Source: Chloroflexota bacterium
Lineage (GTDB): Bacteria > Chloroflexota > Anaerolineae > CG2-30-64-16
Reading direction: 5' to 3'
DNA: 64,000 bases
NCBI GenBank assembly: GCA_026389845.1
Contig: JAPLHB010000105.1
Span: 62,001 to 126,000, forward strand
This document shows, piece after piece, positions 22,601-30,121 of the stretch (its first letter is position 1; every line of letters begins with the position of its first letter). The notes below the pieces were generated by a model. It was not told where the DNA came from, did no database searches, and saw nothing but the letters and a program-made list of their open reading frames with translations. The translations under genes were made by a program, and so were the position numbers.

Positions 22601-24246
22601 CGCTGCAGACGGCCACCCGTCACCCAGTAAAGGTACTCTCCGTCTGCTGAGAGATGCGAGGCGCCGCCTGCAACCGTGCGTAGCAAAGCGGCGGCTCCGT
22701 CCGCTTTTCGCACGCGATAAATCTGGGCCGGATCGCCGAGGAGATCCACATAGATGTTCGCACTGTCCTGGGCCAGCTCTGCCGCGTCCCTGACGGCGTT
22801 GCTGAGCAAGCCGGGCGGGTCGCCGGGGTTCGCGTCCGTGGCAAGCCGCATCAGGCCGGTGTCGCTGGTCCAGTAGATGTAGCGAGCGTCCGCGACGATA
22901 TTGGAGCGGACGTCGCCTGGATCGGCGCACCCTCGCGCTTCGCGGCGCAGATAGCGCGTCGGGCTGCCGTATACGGCCACGCGGCCGATCGCCTCGAAGC
23001 CGACCGGCGGCGCGGCAGCGCCGGACGCGCCCCCACAACCCGGTCGCGTGTGAGTGAAGATCTTGGGCGCGGCCACTGCATAGCTGACCAGGCCGTCGGT
23101 GACCAGCCGTAACGGCGGCTCCACGACAAGCGTGGCCTGGGTGGCGGTATTGTTCGCCGGTATGGGATCGCGTTCGTTGGCGTCCACGCTCACCGTGTTG
23201 GTGATGATCCCCGAGCTGGTCGGCGCCGTGACGACGAGCGTGGCCTCGATGCGGTGCCCGCCTGCCAGGTCGCCCAGGCGGCAGGTGACTACGCCGCCGC
23301 CTTGTGCGCAGCCGGGGGAGGCCGAGGCGAAGGTCACACCCTGCGGCAGCCGATCCGTCAAGCGCACGTCGGTGGCGCCGGTGCGCGAGTTATTGATCAC
23401 CGTGATCGTGTAGGTCAGGGGGCGGCTCACCTCCACCGGATCGGGCACGTCGGCCTTGCTCACCGACAGATCGGCCTCCGACGCAGGCCCCGTCGGCGAG
23501 GCGGTTGGGCTGGCGGTCGGCGGGAGAGTCGGCGTCCTTGTCCGGGTGGCTGTTGCCGTCGCCGTGCGCGTCGGCGTCGGTGTGATGGTCGGCGCGATGT
23601 GGTAGATCACGGCCAGGCGCGGCCACGCCTCGCCTTCGCTGCTTCGGAAAGCCCGCGCATAGCTCAACCCATCTTCGGGGCCGCGCAACTCCAGGCCGTG
23701 GTCCCCTTGGCTCAGCCAGGCGCGGGCAAGCTCGGTCACGTCCCACGTGGTGTCCACGGTGCTCGTGCCGACGACAGCGCTGGCAGACGGCAAGCCCGTG
23801 GCCGGCCGGCTGTTCCAGGTCACGCGGCCCTCGCTCCATTCACCGGACACAGTGTATGCGCCGATGGTAACGGACGTCAGCCCGGCGGCCTCGGCCAGGC
23901 GCAGCGTCAAGCTGGCCGAGTCAACGACCGCGCCCGCGGGCAACTGGCCGGCCAGGTTGAATCGCAAGAGGGCGTGCTGCATCGTGGCCGGTCTGCCGGC
24001 CGTATACGCCACCTTCAGCCGGGGGTCGCTGCCATAGTTGGTGTCGGGCGCCGCGGAGTCAATCGTGGCGTCCTCTGTGGCCTGGAGGGTGACGCTGGCT
24101 TGAGGGATGGCGAGCGCCGGGCGGGGATCATCCGGCGGGGCGGAGACTGGGCTTTGGGCGCCGGTCGCCGCCGTCCCAAGCAGGCCGATCAGAAGTAAAA
24201 GCAGGGCGAGGATAGCGAATACAATGACCGAACGGCTGCGCTTCAT
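19639..24246 (-). CDS. Large secreted metzincin-like protein (DNRLRE, DUF11, BACON modules)
   Basis: 1535 residues. Signal peptide (about 1-30); DNRLRE-type module ('EDATIDSAAPDTNYGSDPRL', 45-215); Thr/Pro-rich linker with repeated 'TPTRT/TATRT' (225-265); DUF11 module ('SKADVPDPVEVSRPLTYTIT', 265-380). A propeller-like region follows (about 420-680), then a metalloprotease-like domain with 'AAHEVGHTVGRSH' near 1010, the metzincin HExxHxxGxxH zinc site. Ig-like domains and a BACON-type domain ('AWLTVSPTSGVAPAAITL') come before the end '..VYLPLTLKR'. ATG 24246 has AGGAGG six bases upstream. It probably acts outside the cell as a protease or adhesin; the peptidase family and substrate are not clear. 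It is monocistronic, with no partner gene. Confidence 0.82.
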   Translation of the reverse strand: MKRSRSVIVFAILALLLLLIGLLGTAATGAQSPVSAPPDDPRPALAIPQASVTLQATEDATIDSAAPDTNYGSDPRLKVAYTAGRPATMQHALLRFNLAGQLPAGAVVDSASLTLRLAEAAGLTSVTIGAYTVSGEWSEGRVTWNSRPATGLPSASAVVGTSTVDTTWDVTELARAWLSQGDHGLELRGPEDGLSYARAFRSSEGEAWPRLAVIYHIAPTITPTPTRTATATATRTRTPTLPPTASPTASPTGPASEADLSVSKADVPDPVEVSRPLTYTITVINNSRTGATDVRLTDRLPQGVTFASASPGCAQGGGVVTCRLGDLAGGHRIEATLVVTAPTSSGIITNTVSVDANERDPIPANNTATQATLVVEPPLRLVTDGLVSYAVAAPKIFTHTRPGCGGASGAAAPPVGFEAIGRVAVYGSPTRYLRREARGCADPGDVRSNIVADARYIYWTSDTGLMRLATDANPGDPPGLLSNAVRDAAELAQDSANIYVDLLGDPAQIYRVRKADGAAALLRTVAGGASHLSADGEYLYWVTGGRLQRHHLAQGVLATLASGVTGYHAEGTRPCPTGAGGCVTKYVFIAQGRQVVHYNNVDDSTSAPIYTSGVLDAEIYDLTSDENHVFGLEEDPTPGRTDLVIRTPRLGGETRLLHSIGADKVHAADSLEVAGNLIYWIYADALEMANKAPDWLSLTNLRITGMLVTQGVQNRYETVPLIENRRTFVRVFVASDGPIDVSGVTAHLYGWWWYPVVSAGPVEPINDSGKTITVRQSPDPNNLNDSFLFELPLDWTLHQLLAFRVELNPYHVPPEPDYTDNTKLLDSVFWFRPSPRLEAQFVMFGYSWNGVEYWPRLEKDLGQAYSWIQRVYPLASPWGLAGDPSPGFRPYPYWYVFDDALGGHVNQTSQFCYDNYTAKGHADLLEFCASYYTNAQLYALRTEWGLPAGVFMYGMISDGLKFPRGQADGPGISSGPAGIPGKYSWDTDGSYADWYAAHEVGHTVGRSHPAQGNWCGQSADDLNFPYWGARIGPGDGSVEGFDAGDPYFGIPRAVYPDNLWTDLMSYCDYQWISDHNYECIYQFLMTGQNTGQCSSGQATGYSTLAAANSIPAAPIAGDWLNLFGLIMTDTGQANISYLRRLSSVATIPPRLPGPYRIQLLDAGGAVLSDYPFTAYKPQNGGPAQLNFSQVIPFAAGTTTVRIVDAAGREMDSQPISPHPPVVSNVALQAAPDPVTGSVTLGWEASDLDGDPLRFEVLYSRDGGTSFQQIHVNVTGASIPVDTTLLAGSTQAILRVVASDGSQSAYADSSAFRMANKPPQVRIISPADGAQVHYGQLLNLSGEALDLQDEGVSGGGLVWANQRGFLGSGGFLALTDLAVGVNWITLTATNTAGLSASASVTVTVDDDLDLPGPTLSVGPSQVGWHVALGTTQPQTATLSISNAGSGVLTYAVSSSAAWLTVSPTSGVAPAAITLTADPAGAADGTLRKASLEVQGTDDEGGPAQAITVPVSLAVGNVWASPGHTGMQVYLPLTLKR

Positions 24247-24395
24247 GACGTACCTCCTGGGTTGTTGCTGTGTCCACAACCCATCATCGCGCCTTTTCGG
24301 GCTGATGTCAACTCAAATCTTGGGCCGCTCGGCCGGTTCGAGTTGCAGAAACCAGAGATGCACGGATAATCGAATGTGTGGAACCCGGCCGCTGC
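24247..24395. other. Spacer upstream of the metzincin gene
   Basis: Contains the ribosome site of the minus-strand gene and no recognisable gene or repeat. With the recombinase remnant next to it, it separates the metzincin gene from the restriction-modification island. Confidence 0.5.
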
Positions 24396-24607
24396 CTATT
24401 CGACCTCGGTGGCTTGCATCATCTTTAGATCGTCGGCGCGGTCAATGACGACGACGTCCACCTGGTTCTTGCACACGGCCTGCCGCAGGCGCACCAACTG
24501 CGGCCGCTGTTTGTTGCGGCCCGAGCGCGCCGGGTCCGCGAACGCCTCGATCAGCTCCTGGCTCCGCTCCCACAAGCCCCACTCGTAGATGCATGTTTCC
24601 CAGGATT
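24396..24607 (-). pseudogene. Remnant of a serine recombinase (resolvase)
   Basis: Not in the ORF track. The minus strand reads '...ELIEAFADPARSGRNKQRPQLVRL' (shortened here) and 'KNQVDVVVIDRADDL' then a stop. The order 'D..rSG....RP.L..L.......DvVvv...DRL' is that of the serine-recombinase catalytic domain around the RP and DRL motifs. The catalytic Ser and DNA-binding parts are missing. It borders the low-GC restriction-modification island and may mark its arrival. Confidence 0.4.
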
Positions 24608-24663
24608 CTCAAGATTGGCGAGATGGAGTATAATCGTGCTCGGAACCTACAGAAGGGGTGAAC

Positions 24664-25620
24664 ATGACGCCGATTCCGTTTCCCACTATTTCGACAACCC
24701 CATACTATCGAACAGAGCAAGGTGAAGCTTACTTGGGCGACAGTCTCAGCCTTACGGCTGAACTGCCGGCAAAATGCGTCAATCTCATTGTGACCTCTCC
24801 CCCATTTGCACTCACCCGAAAAAAGGAATACGGCAACAAGAGCGCAGAGGAATATGTAAACTGGTTCATGGACTTTGCTCGGCAGTTCAAGAGAATCTTG
24901 AAGGACGATGGGTCCCTAGTCATTGATCTGGGCGGCGCGTATCTACCAGGTACGCCCGTTCGCGCCATTTATCAGTTCGAGCTCTTGGTGAGGCTCTGCA
25001 AGGAGTTAGGATTCTTCCTTGCTCAAGAGTTTTTTCACTACAACCCTTCTCGCCTTCCGGCTCCCGCAGAGTGGGTGAATGTGCGTCGAATCCGTGTCAA
25101 GGACTCCGTCAACGTTGTCTGGTGGCTCTCCGTTACCGAATGGCCCAAGGCCGACAATCGAAAAGTATTGAAGCCTTACAGTGACAGCATGCGCCAGCTA
25201 CTAGCGAACGGATACAAGCCTATGAAGCGCCCCAGTGGGTGGGACATATCTGATAAGTTTTCCAAAGATAATGAAGGAGCGATTCCGCCCAACCTCATGA
25301 CGCTGGCTAACACTGAGTCGAATAGTGCCTATCTGCGACGGTGCAAAGAGGCTGGCATCAAAGCACATCCGGCCCGTTTTCCTGTTGATTTTCCGCGCTT
25401 TTTCATTGACTTCCTGACGGATGAAAACGACCTTGTTCTTGACCCGTTTGCGGGTTCTAACTCGACGGGCCAAGCAGCAGAAATGGCCAGGCGCCGTTGG
25501 CTTGCTTTTGAGATTGACGAGACCTACCTGAAGGGCAGCATTTACCGTTTTCAGGAAGTGAATGACATCTTCCCTCTGAGGAGCAACGATGCCCCTACTA
25601 TCGAAGAGCGAACTCCTTGA
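24664..25620 (+). CDS. Type II DNA methyltransferase, probably N4-cytosine
   Basis: 318 residues. The catalytic motif IV is 'VTSPPFALTRKKEYG' near residue 40; TSPP is typical of N4-cytosine enzymes. The SAM motif 'LVLDPFAGSNSTGQAA' lies near 257, giving the beta-class order. ATG 24664 is preceded by AAGGGG. It overlaps the HNH endonuclease gene by 32 bases, forming a restriction-modification pair in which this enzyme protects host sites. GC content is visibly lower than that of the neighbours, and AT-ending codons are common, indicating recent transfer. Recognition sequence not predictable. Confidence 0.88.
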   Translation: MTPIPFPTISTTPYYRTEQGEAYLGDSLSLTAELPAKCVNLIVTSPPFALTRKKEYGNKSAEEYVNWFMDFARQFKRILKDDGSLVIDLGGAYLPGTPVRAIYQFELLVRLCKELGFFLAQEFFHYNPSRLPAPAEWVNVRRIRVKDSVNVVWWLSVTEWPKADNRKVLKPYSDSMRQLLANGYKPMKRPSGWDISDKFSKDNEGAIPPNLMTLANTESNSAYLRRCKEAGIKAHPARFPVDFPRFFIDFLTDENDLVLDPFAGSNSTGQAAEMARRRWLAFEIDETYLKGSIYRFQEVNDIFPLRSNDAPTIEERTP

Positions 25621-26593
25621 CACCATCGTCTCTGCCATCGTCGACTCCGGCTGGAATGTGCTCTACTTGTCTGGCCCAGAGCATCCCTTTCAGCTTCAAG
25701 TCTACCGGCAAGGTGAGAGCTACCGAATCCTGGTTTACATTTGGAACATCTCGCACGGTGGTGGCGCAGCGCGCCCGGCGGATGAATATCGTATTCAGGT
25801 GACGGGCACCAACCACTTCCAGCAGCAGCCAGGAGTGAAAACGCTTGTTCTGGGCTGGTGGCAGGAAATAGGCGTCTTTGCCGGCTTCGATGTTCGGAAG
25901 CACAGCGGCGTCCTCGGCTTCTCGCCATCACTTCAGATTCGCAAACCCAGCCTGGAGCAGGCCGCACAAACTGGTTTTGCGCCCTACGACAAGGGAAACC
26001 AGGAGATTGCTATTGCCTTCCGCCCGGACTTCTTCGGAGAGTATGTCCGCAGCCTGGAATCCTTGCATGACTTCGGACAATCCTCACAGGACTTGGCCGC
26101 CCTGGAAACCGTATCTCAGCAGCCTGACGTGAATACGGCGGAGCTACCCGTTACCTCACAGGCACGCAGGACAACCGTCACATCTGTCAGCCGGAAGCTG
26201 CGTGACGCCAAGTTCAGAAAATCCGTGCTCGCCGCATATAGCTATCGGTGTGCGTTTTGTGGCTTGCAGTTGAATCTCACTGACGCGGCACATATCGTGC
26301 CGGTTACGCACGAAAGCAGCGTGGACAGAACATTCAATGGACTGGCATTGTGTGCCCTTCATCATCGTGCTTTTGACCAAAGCCTGGTAACGTTGTGGGA
26401 AGACTACTCAGTGCGATGTAGTGAGGAACAAGTAGCACGGCTTACCGCTTCGGCTCGCCACGGTGGATTGCAGGGTTTCAAGGAAGGACTTTATCAGACG
26501 ATTGCTCTGCCGAACATCGTCTCCGACCGACCTCATGTTGACTGCATCAAGCTGGGTAACGAGATTCGCGGCTGGCTGACTCGCGCGACTTAA
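25589..26593 (+). CDS. HNH restriction endonuclease
   Basis: 334 residues. The C-terminal HNH domain is clear: 'AYSYRCAFCGLQLNLTDAAH' near 212, then 'IVPVTHESSVDRTFNGLALC' and 'CALHHRAFDQSLV'. This gives two Cys-containing knuckles and the catalytic His. The N-terminal 190 residues carry no motif I can name and probably recognise DNA ('GTNHFQQQPGVKTLVLGWW'). It is co-translated with the methyltransferase (32-base overlap) and shares its low GC. The gene looks complete. A MITE-like element starts ten bases after the stop. Confidence 0.85.
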   Translation: MPLLSKSELLDTIVSAIVDSGWNVLYLSGPEHPFQLQVYRQGESYRILVYIWNISHGGGAARPADEYRIQVTGTNHFQQQPGVKTLVLGWWQEIGVFAGFDVRKHSGVLGFSPSLQIRKPSLEQAAQTGFAPYDKGNQEIAIAFRPDFFGEYVRSLESLHDFGQSSQDLAALETVSQQPDVNTAELPVTSQARRTTVTSVSRKLRDAKFRKSVLAAYSYRCAFCGLQLNLTDAAHIVPVTHESSVDRTFNGLALCALHHRAFDQSLVTLWEDYSVRCSEEQVARLTASARHGGLQGFKEGLYQTIALPNIVSDRPHVDCIKLGNEIRGWLTRAT

Positions 26594-26603
26594 GTCTATC
26601 TGA

Positions 26604-26781
26604 CAGGAGTTACGCAAAGGGCCGCTGCGCATCCTGAGCGGAGGGTCAGCGGGGTTGGCTGGCCCGTAGTCGAAGGATGCTGCGCTGGCCGAATAGCACT
26701 CCGGCGTGCTTCGACTGCGTCCGACACACCCCGTCGGACTCCGCTCAGTATGCCTCCGCTGGGGTGACTGCGTAAGCCCTG
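26604..26781. mobile_element. MITE-like element, 178 bp
   Basis: Ends are CAGGAGTTACGCA (26604-26616) and TGCGTAAGCCCTG (26769-26781), terminal inverted repeats matching at 11 of 13 bases. The interior has no gene and contains CTGAGCG/CGCTCAG and GTCGAAGGA/CTTCGAC pieces in inverted order. A target duplication is not clear. It lies right after the restriction endonuclease. Confidence 0.55.
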
Positions 26782-26860
26782 CAAGTTAAGCCGTCTCCGG
26801 CAGCCGTGCTATACTCCCACCACACCGACAAACAGGCTGTGAAGCGCAGGAAGTTCCAAC

Positions 26861-27211
26861 ATGAACGAAAGTAACCACGCAGACGCCATGCTGGCCCAGT
26901 TGTTCGCGCTGTCCAAAGCACAGTTCGGGAACGCCGTGAAAGGCTTCTGGTTCTACGATGGCGATCCCTGTCCCAGTTGCGGGTTCCCGGTTGACGCCAT
27001 GAAGTACAAGGGCGAGGACGCGTTGTCGCTCAACGCTTTCATCTATCGCCCGCGCGGCGTGTTGATCGGATACGTGCTGTGCGGCCGCTGCGCTCAGCAG
27101 ATCTTCCAGGCGGCGCAGCAGAACCCCCGCGTCCAAACGCCCCTGCACGCGGTGATCGAGCAGAATTTGACCAAGGCCTATCAGTGCTACCTGGCCTCGC
27201 AGGATGCCTGA
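26861..27211 (+). CDS. Hypothetical protein with a CxxC...CxxC zinc-ribbon-like arrangement
   Basis: 116 residues; family not recognised. Two Cys pairs, 'DPCPSCGFPVD' near 38 and 'YVLCGRCAQQIF' near 71, could bind zinc. The rest is helical. A weak AGGAAG site precedes the ATG. It stands just before the first copy of the duplicated membrane gene. Codon use resembles the GC-rich host, unlike the restriction genes before it. Confidence 0.6.
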   Translation: MNESNHADAMLAQLFALSKAQFGNAVKGFWFYDGDPCPSCGFPVDAMKYKGEDALSLNAFIYRPRGVLIGYVLCGRCAQQIFQAAQQNPRVQTPLHAVIEQNLTKAYQCYLASQDA

Positions 27212-27213
27212 TC

Positions 27214-27435
27214 GAATCAACGGAGGCCGCCATGAACCATCCCGAAGCCACCCAACAAGCCCTCGACATCCTGCGCAGCGGGGAGCCGTTCCAGTGGTAC
27301 GTCATCACCCTGCTGGCGCTGGTGGTCTACGTCTACTTCAACGAGGCCGCCAAGAAGAACTGGCGGGGTATCGCCGCGGGCCTGTCGCTCTACGCGGTCC
27401 ACTGGCTCTACGAGATCGCCAACGCCCTGATCCAG
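27214..27435 (+). repeat. Direct repeat, left copy
   Basis: About 220 bases, including the ribosome site and 5' part of the membrane gene, are repeated at 29901-30121 with few differences. The two copies flank the MazEF-like pair and the ATPase gene. Confidence 0.75.
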
Positions 27436-27510
27436 CCGGAGCGTCGGGCATGGGAGCCCGACCCGCTTCGCCGCGACAGACCCGTCAGCGCCGCCGTCAC
27501 GCGCCTTTGA
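27232..27510 (+). pseudogene. Truncated copy of the membrane protein at 29918
   Basis: The first 68 codons match the gene at 29918 nearly residue for residue ('MNHPEATQQALDILRSGEPF', then 'IAAGLSLYAVHWLYEIANAL'). After 'ANALIQ' at base 27435 the sequence becomes unrelated ('PERRAWEPDPLRRD') and stops. Four or so membrane helices of the full protein are lost. The ribosome site CGGAGG upstream is also duplicated. Possibly still translated, but unlikely to be functional. Confidence 0.7.
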
Positions 27511-27616
27511 CGGCAATCGGGGCGAGGTGTATACTGGGGTGGAGGCAACCCCTTGGCTATGTATGGCACAGCAGTAGCGAGACGATGTGGATCAAGACAC
27601 AGGCACGAGGTGAAGC

Positions 27617-27838
27617 ATGATATTAGCAGTTGAAGCGCTGATTGATACGGTGGGTAACGTCAAGGTTCTCCGACCGATCTCGATTCCAGACACGCGTCGC
27701 GCGCTCGTTGTGATTTTTGACGAGCCTTCGCTTCCTGTCGCCGAAACCGCTTTGCTCAGCGAAGCCGCGCTGGCCGAAGATTGGTTGCGCCCAGAGGAGG
27801 ATGCCGCATGGTCATACCTGCAGCGGGCAACATCGTAA
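27617..27838 (+). CDS. Small antitoxin of a MazEF/PemIK-like pair
   Basis: 73 residues. The N-terminus 'VEALIDTVGNVKVLRPISIP' looks like a short beta-strand DNA-binding or scaffold segment. The acidic C-terminal half ('LAEDWLRPEEDAAW') is of the kind that binds a MazF dimer. It overlaps the toxin gene by 31 bases. No clear family name; identified mainly by position, size and composition. Confidence 0.65.
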   Translation: MILAVEALIDTVGNVKVLRPISIPDTRRALVVIFDEPSLPVAETALLSEAALAEDWLRPEEDAAWSYLQRATS

Positions 27839-28152
27839 TCGTGCCATTTCCCTTCACCGATCTATCTGCGAACAAGATTCGCCCCGCTGTAGTGTTGGCG
27901 AGCGCGGGAAAGAAAGACTGGGTGCTGTGTCAGATCACGAGTAACCCCTACAGCGACTCGCGGGCTGTGACGCTCGATGCTGCCGCTTTTGCGTCGGGCG
28001 CGTTGCAGGTGACGAGTTATGCGCGCCCTGGAAAGCTGTTCACTCTAAACGAGGGCGTGATGATCGGCAAGGAAGCCACACTCAAGCCAGAGAGGTTAAG
28101 GCAAGTGATTGAGGCTGTGATCAAGTTGCTGAGATCAGGCACGACGACATAG
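27808..28152 (+). CDS. MazF/PemK-family endoribonuclease toxin
   Basis: 114 residues from ATG 27808 (GAGGAGG upstream). 'GNIVIVPFPFTDLSANKIRP' followed by 'AVVLA' is the MazF/PemK N-terminal signature, with the Arg used in RNA cleavage, and 'VLCQITSNPY' carries the second active-site strand. It would cut mRNA at short sequence motifs. Overlapped by its antitoxin gene; the pair lies between the two direct repeats. Confidence 0.85.
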   Translation: MVIPAAGNIVIVPFPFTDLSANKIRPAVVLASAGKKDWVLCQITSNPYSDSRAVTLDAAAFASGALQVTSYARPGKLFTLNEGVMIGKEATLKPERLRQVIEAVIKLLRSGTTT

Positions 28153-28316
28153 TATCTCACCGATGAGATGCTTGCACAGGGAGTAAGGATCTCCTGTCTA
28201 CCCGCACATCATCCACGAACATCCATGTCCGTCCTTCCGCTCAGGTTGCGTTCGATCCGCCCCACATCCACCGGCCGCGAGAGATAGCCGTAGCTCGCCT
28301 TCGCGCCTCCACGACC

Positions 28317-28351
28317 TTGAAAATCTCGCTTGACACACGGGATTTTCAAGA
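28317..28351. repeat. Palindrome CTTGAAAATC...GATTTTCAAG
   Basis: Perfect 10-base arms about 15 bases apart. The GAAAATC core is shared with the palindrome at 50187. Confidence 0.7.
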
Positions 28352-28397
28352 TCGCAGCCCGCGCATTCTGCCCCGATCTCCGCACACAGACCAGAAG

Positions 28398-28438
28398 ATA
28401 GTTCCGTCCGAGATAGTATCTCAGATGGAACTATTTTA
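28398..28438. repeat. Nested palindrome ATAGTTCC..GAGATA-G-TATCTC..GGAACTAT
   Basis: Outer 8-base and inner 6-base arms, both perfect, with symmetric 4-base internal loops. It directly precedes the promoter of the ATPase gene, so a regulatory role is possible. Confidence 0.75.
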
Positions 28439-28461
28439 CTTGTGACAAATTACGTGGTATA
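28433..28461 (+). promoter_or_regulatory. Promoter for the ATPase gene
   Basis: TTTACT, a 17-base spacer and TATACT, followed by the perfect 8-base palindrome TGACGTCA. About 40 bases before the ATG at 28501. Confidence 0.5.
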
Positions 28462-28500
28462 CTGACGTCAGTGCCGATAAACCGTACCAGGAGTCTGTGT

Positions 28501-29898
28501 ATGACCTTCGTCGGTCGCGAGCGTGAGCTGGCCGCCCTGGAGCAGTTCTGGCGCTCCGGCCGCGCGGAGTGCATTCCGGTCACGGGTCGCCGCCGCGTCG
28601 GCAAGACCTATCTGCTGGAGCACTTCGCCCAGGGTAAACGCGCCGTCTACTATCGCTGCCTGCTGACGGGAACGGCCGAGCAGTTGCCCGTGCTGGGTCA
28701 GGCCCTGGCCGATCTGGCAGGGGATCCCGTGCTGCAGGCGCAGCCGCCGGCGACCTGGCCGGCGGTCCTCGCGCTCATCGAGCAGTTGGCCCGCCACGAA
28801 CGCCTGCTGCTCGTCCTCGACGAAGTCCCCTATTGGGCCGCGCGCGATGCCAGTCTGCCATCCGTGCTGCAGAACTGGTGGGATGGCCGCGGGCGCACGC
28901 TCAATCTCATGCTCGTGCTGTGCGGATCGGCCGTGCAGATGATGGAAGGCCTCCTCACCGGGCCGGCGCCGCTGGCGGGCTGTATCACCGGGCGTATGCC
29001 GGTGCGGCCGCTCGACTTCCGGGCAGCAGCCGACCTGCTGGGCTTTGCGGATCCGGTCACAACGCTGGCGGCCTACGGCATTCTCGGCGGCGTGCCGCTT
29101 TATCTCACCTTCTTTCGACCGGAGCGTTCCCTGCGCGACAACATTTTGACCGCCATCGTCTCGCCGGCATCACGCCTGTACGTCGAGCCGCAAGCTGTCT
29201 TCGCTGCCCACCACCAGGCCTACGACGCACGCAGCGCCCTGGCCGTGCTGCGCGTCGTCGCCCAGGGTCACCATCGCTGGTCCGACATCGCGGAGGCCGC
29301 CGGTGTGAATACGTCATCGCTGACGCGGGTCATGGAGCCATTGATCGGCGATTTGGGCCTGATCGAGCGCGTGTTACCGGTCACCGAGACGCACCCGACG
29401 CGGACTTACTACACCCAGTATCATCTGACCGACAACTTCTTCCGGTTCTGGTTCCGCTTCATCGAGCCGAACCAGGGTCACATCGAGTTCGGGGACGTCG
29501 AACGGATCACCGACCTGATCCTGGCCCAGCTCCCCGACTACATGGGCCTGCCCTTTGAGGCGATGTGCCGCGATTGGGTGCGCATGGCCAGTGCGGCCGG
29601 CGGCCTGCCCAGGCGCGTCGGCAGGGTCGGTACGTGGTGGAGTCCCGATCATCAGGTTGACGTCGTGGGCCTGGACGAGGAGGGCCGCGCCGCCATCCTC
29701 GGCGAAGCCAAATGGCACGCCCAGCCCTTCGACTACCAGGAATTGGAGCGCTACCTGGGGCACGTGCGCGCCCTGGGCAGCCTGCCGCGTCCCGATGTAT
29801 TGCACCTGCTCTTTGCCAGAGCTGGCTTCACCGAGGACGTGCGGCGTTGGGCCGCGGCGAGCAACGCCCGGTTGCTGACGCCGGAGATGATGCTGTGA
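28501..29898 (+). CDS. Archaeal-type AAA ATPase with C-terminal DUF234/nuclease-like domain
   Basis: 465 residues. 'FVGRERELAALEQFW' at the start, Walker A 'GRRRVGKTYLLEHF' near 28, Walker B-like 'LLLVLDEVPYW' near 100 and sensor 'MLVLCGSAVQMME' near 140. A winged-helix region follows ('DIAEAAGVNTSSLTRVMEPL'), then the C-terminal region 'WWSPDHQVDVVGLDEEGRAA' and 'ILGEAKWHAQP', a PD-(D/E)xK-like strand pattern (D..G..E.K). This family is widespread in archaea and thermophilic or filamentous bacteria and its function is unknown; a defence or mobile-element role is often guessed. ATG 28501 is favoured over the track's 28471. It is flanked by direct repeats. Confidence 0.83.
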   Translation: MTFVGRERELAALEQFWRSGRAECIPVTGRRRVGKTYLLEHFAQGKRAVYYRCLLTGTAEQLPVLGQALADLAGDPVLQAQPPATWPAVLALIEQLARHERLLLVLDEVPYWAARDASLPSVLQNWWDGRGRTLNLMLVLCGSAVQMMEGLLTGPAPLAGCITGRMPVRPLDFRAAADLLGFADPVTTLAAYGILGGVPLYLTFFRPERSLRDNILTAIVSPASRLYVEPQAVFAAHHQAYDARSALAVLRVVAQGHHRWSDIAEAAGVNTSSLTRVMEPLIGDLGLIERVLPVTETHPTRTYYTQYHLTDNFFRFWFRFIEPNQGHIEFGDVERITDLILAQLPDYMGLPFEAMCRDWVRMASAAGGLPRRVGRVGTWWSPDHQVDVVGLDEEGRAAILGEAKWHAQPFDYQELERYLGHVRALGSLPRPDVLHLLFARAGFTEDVRRWAAASNARLLTPEMML

Positions 29899-29900
29899 AT

Positions 29901-30121
29901 TCAACGGAGGCGCATCCATGAACCATCCCGAAGCCACCCAACAAGCCCTCGCCATTCTGCGCCGCGGCGAGCCGTTCCAGTGGTACGTCATCACCCTGCT
30001 GGCGCTGGTCGTCTACGTCTACTTCAACGAGGCCGCCAAACGCAACTGGCGGGGGATTGCGGCCGGTCTGTCGCTCTACGCGGTCCATTGGCTCTACGAG
30101 ATCGCCAACGCCCTGATCCAG
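29901..30121 (+). repeat. Direct repeat, right copy
   Basis: Counterpart of 27214-27435. Homology stops within the 'ALIQ' codons, the exact point where the left copy diverges. Confidence 0.75.

Larger units (their letters stand above)
28153..28500. other. 348-base spacer with two palindromes and a promoter
   Basis: No intact gene. It holds two palindromes (28317, 28398) and a promoter (28433-28461). A minus-strand stretch 'KASYGYLSRPVDVGRIERNL' ending in a stop may be a protein remnant that I cannot assign. Confidence 0.5.

Noticed and set aside
21727-22650. 307-aa plus-strand ORF inside the metzincin gene
   Set aside because: Shadow of the minus-strand coding frame; no ribosome site or recognisable motif.
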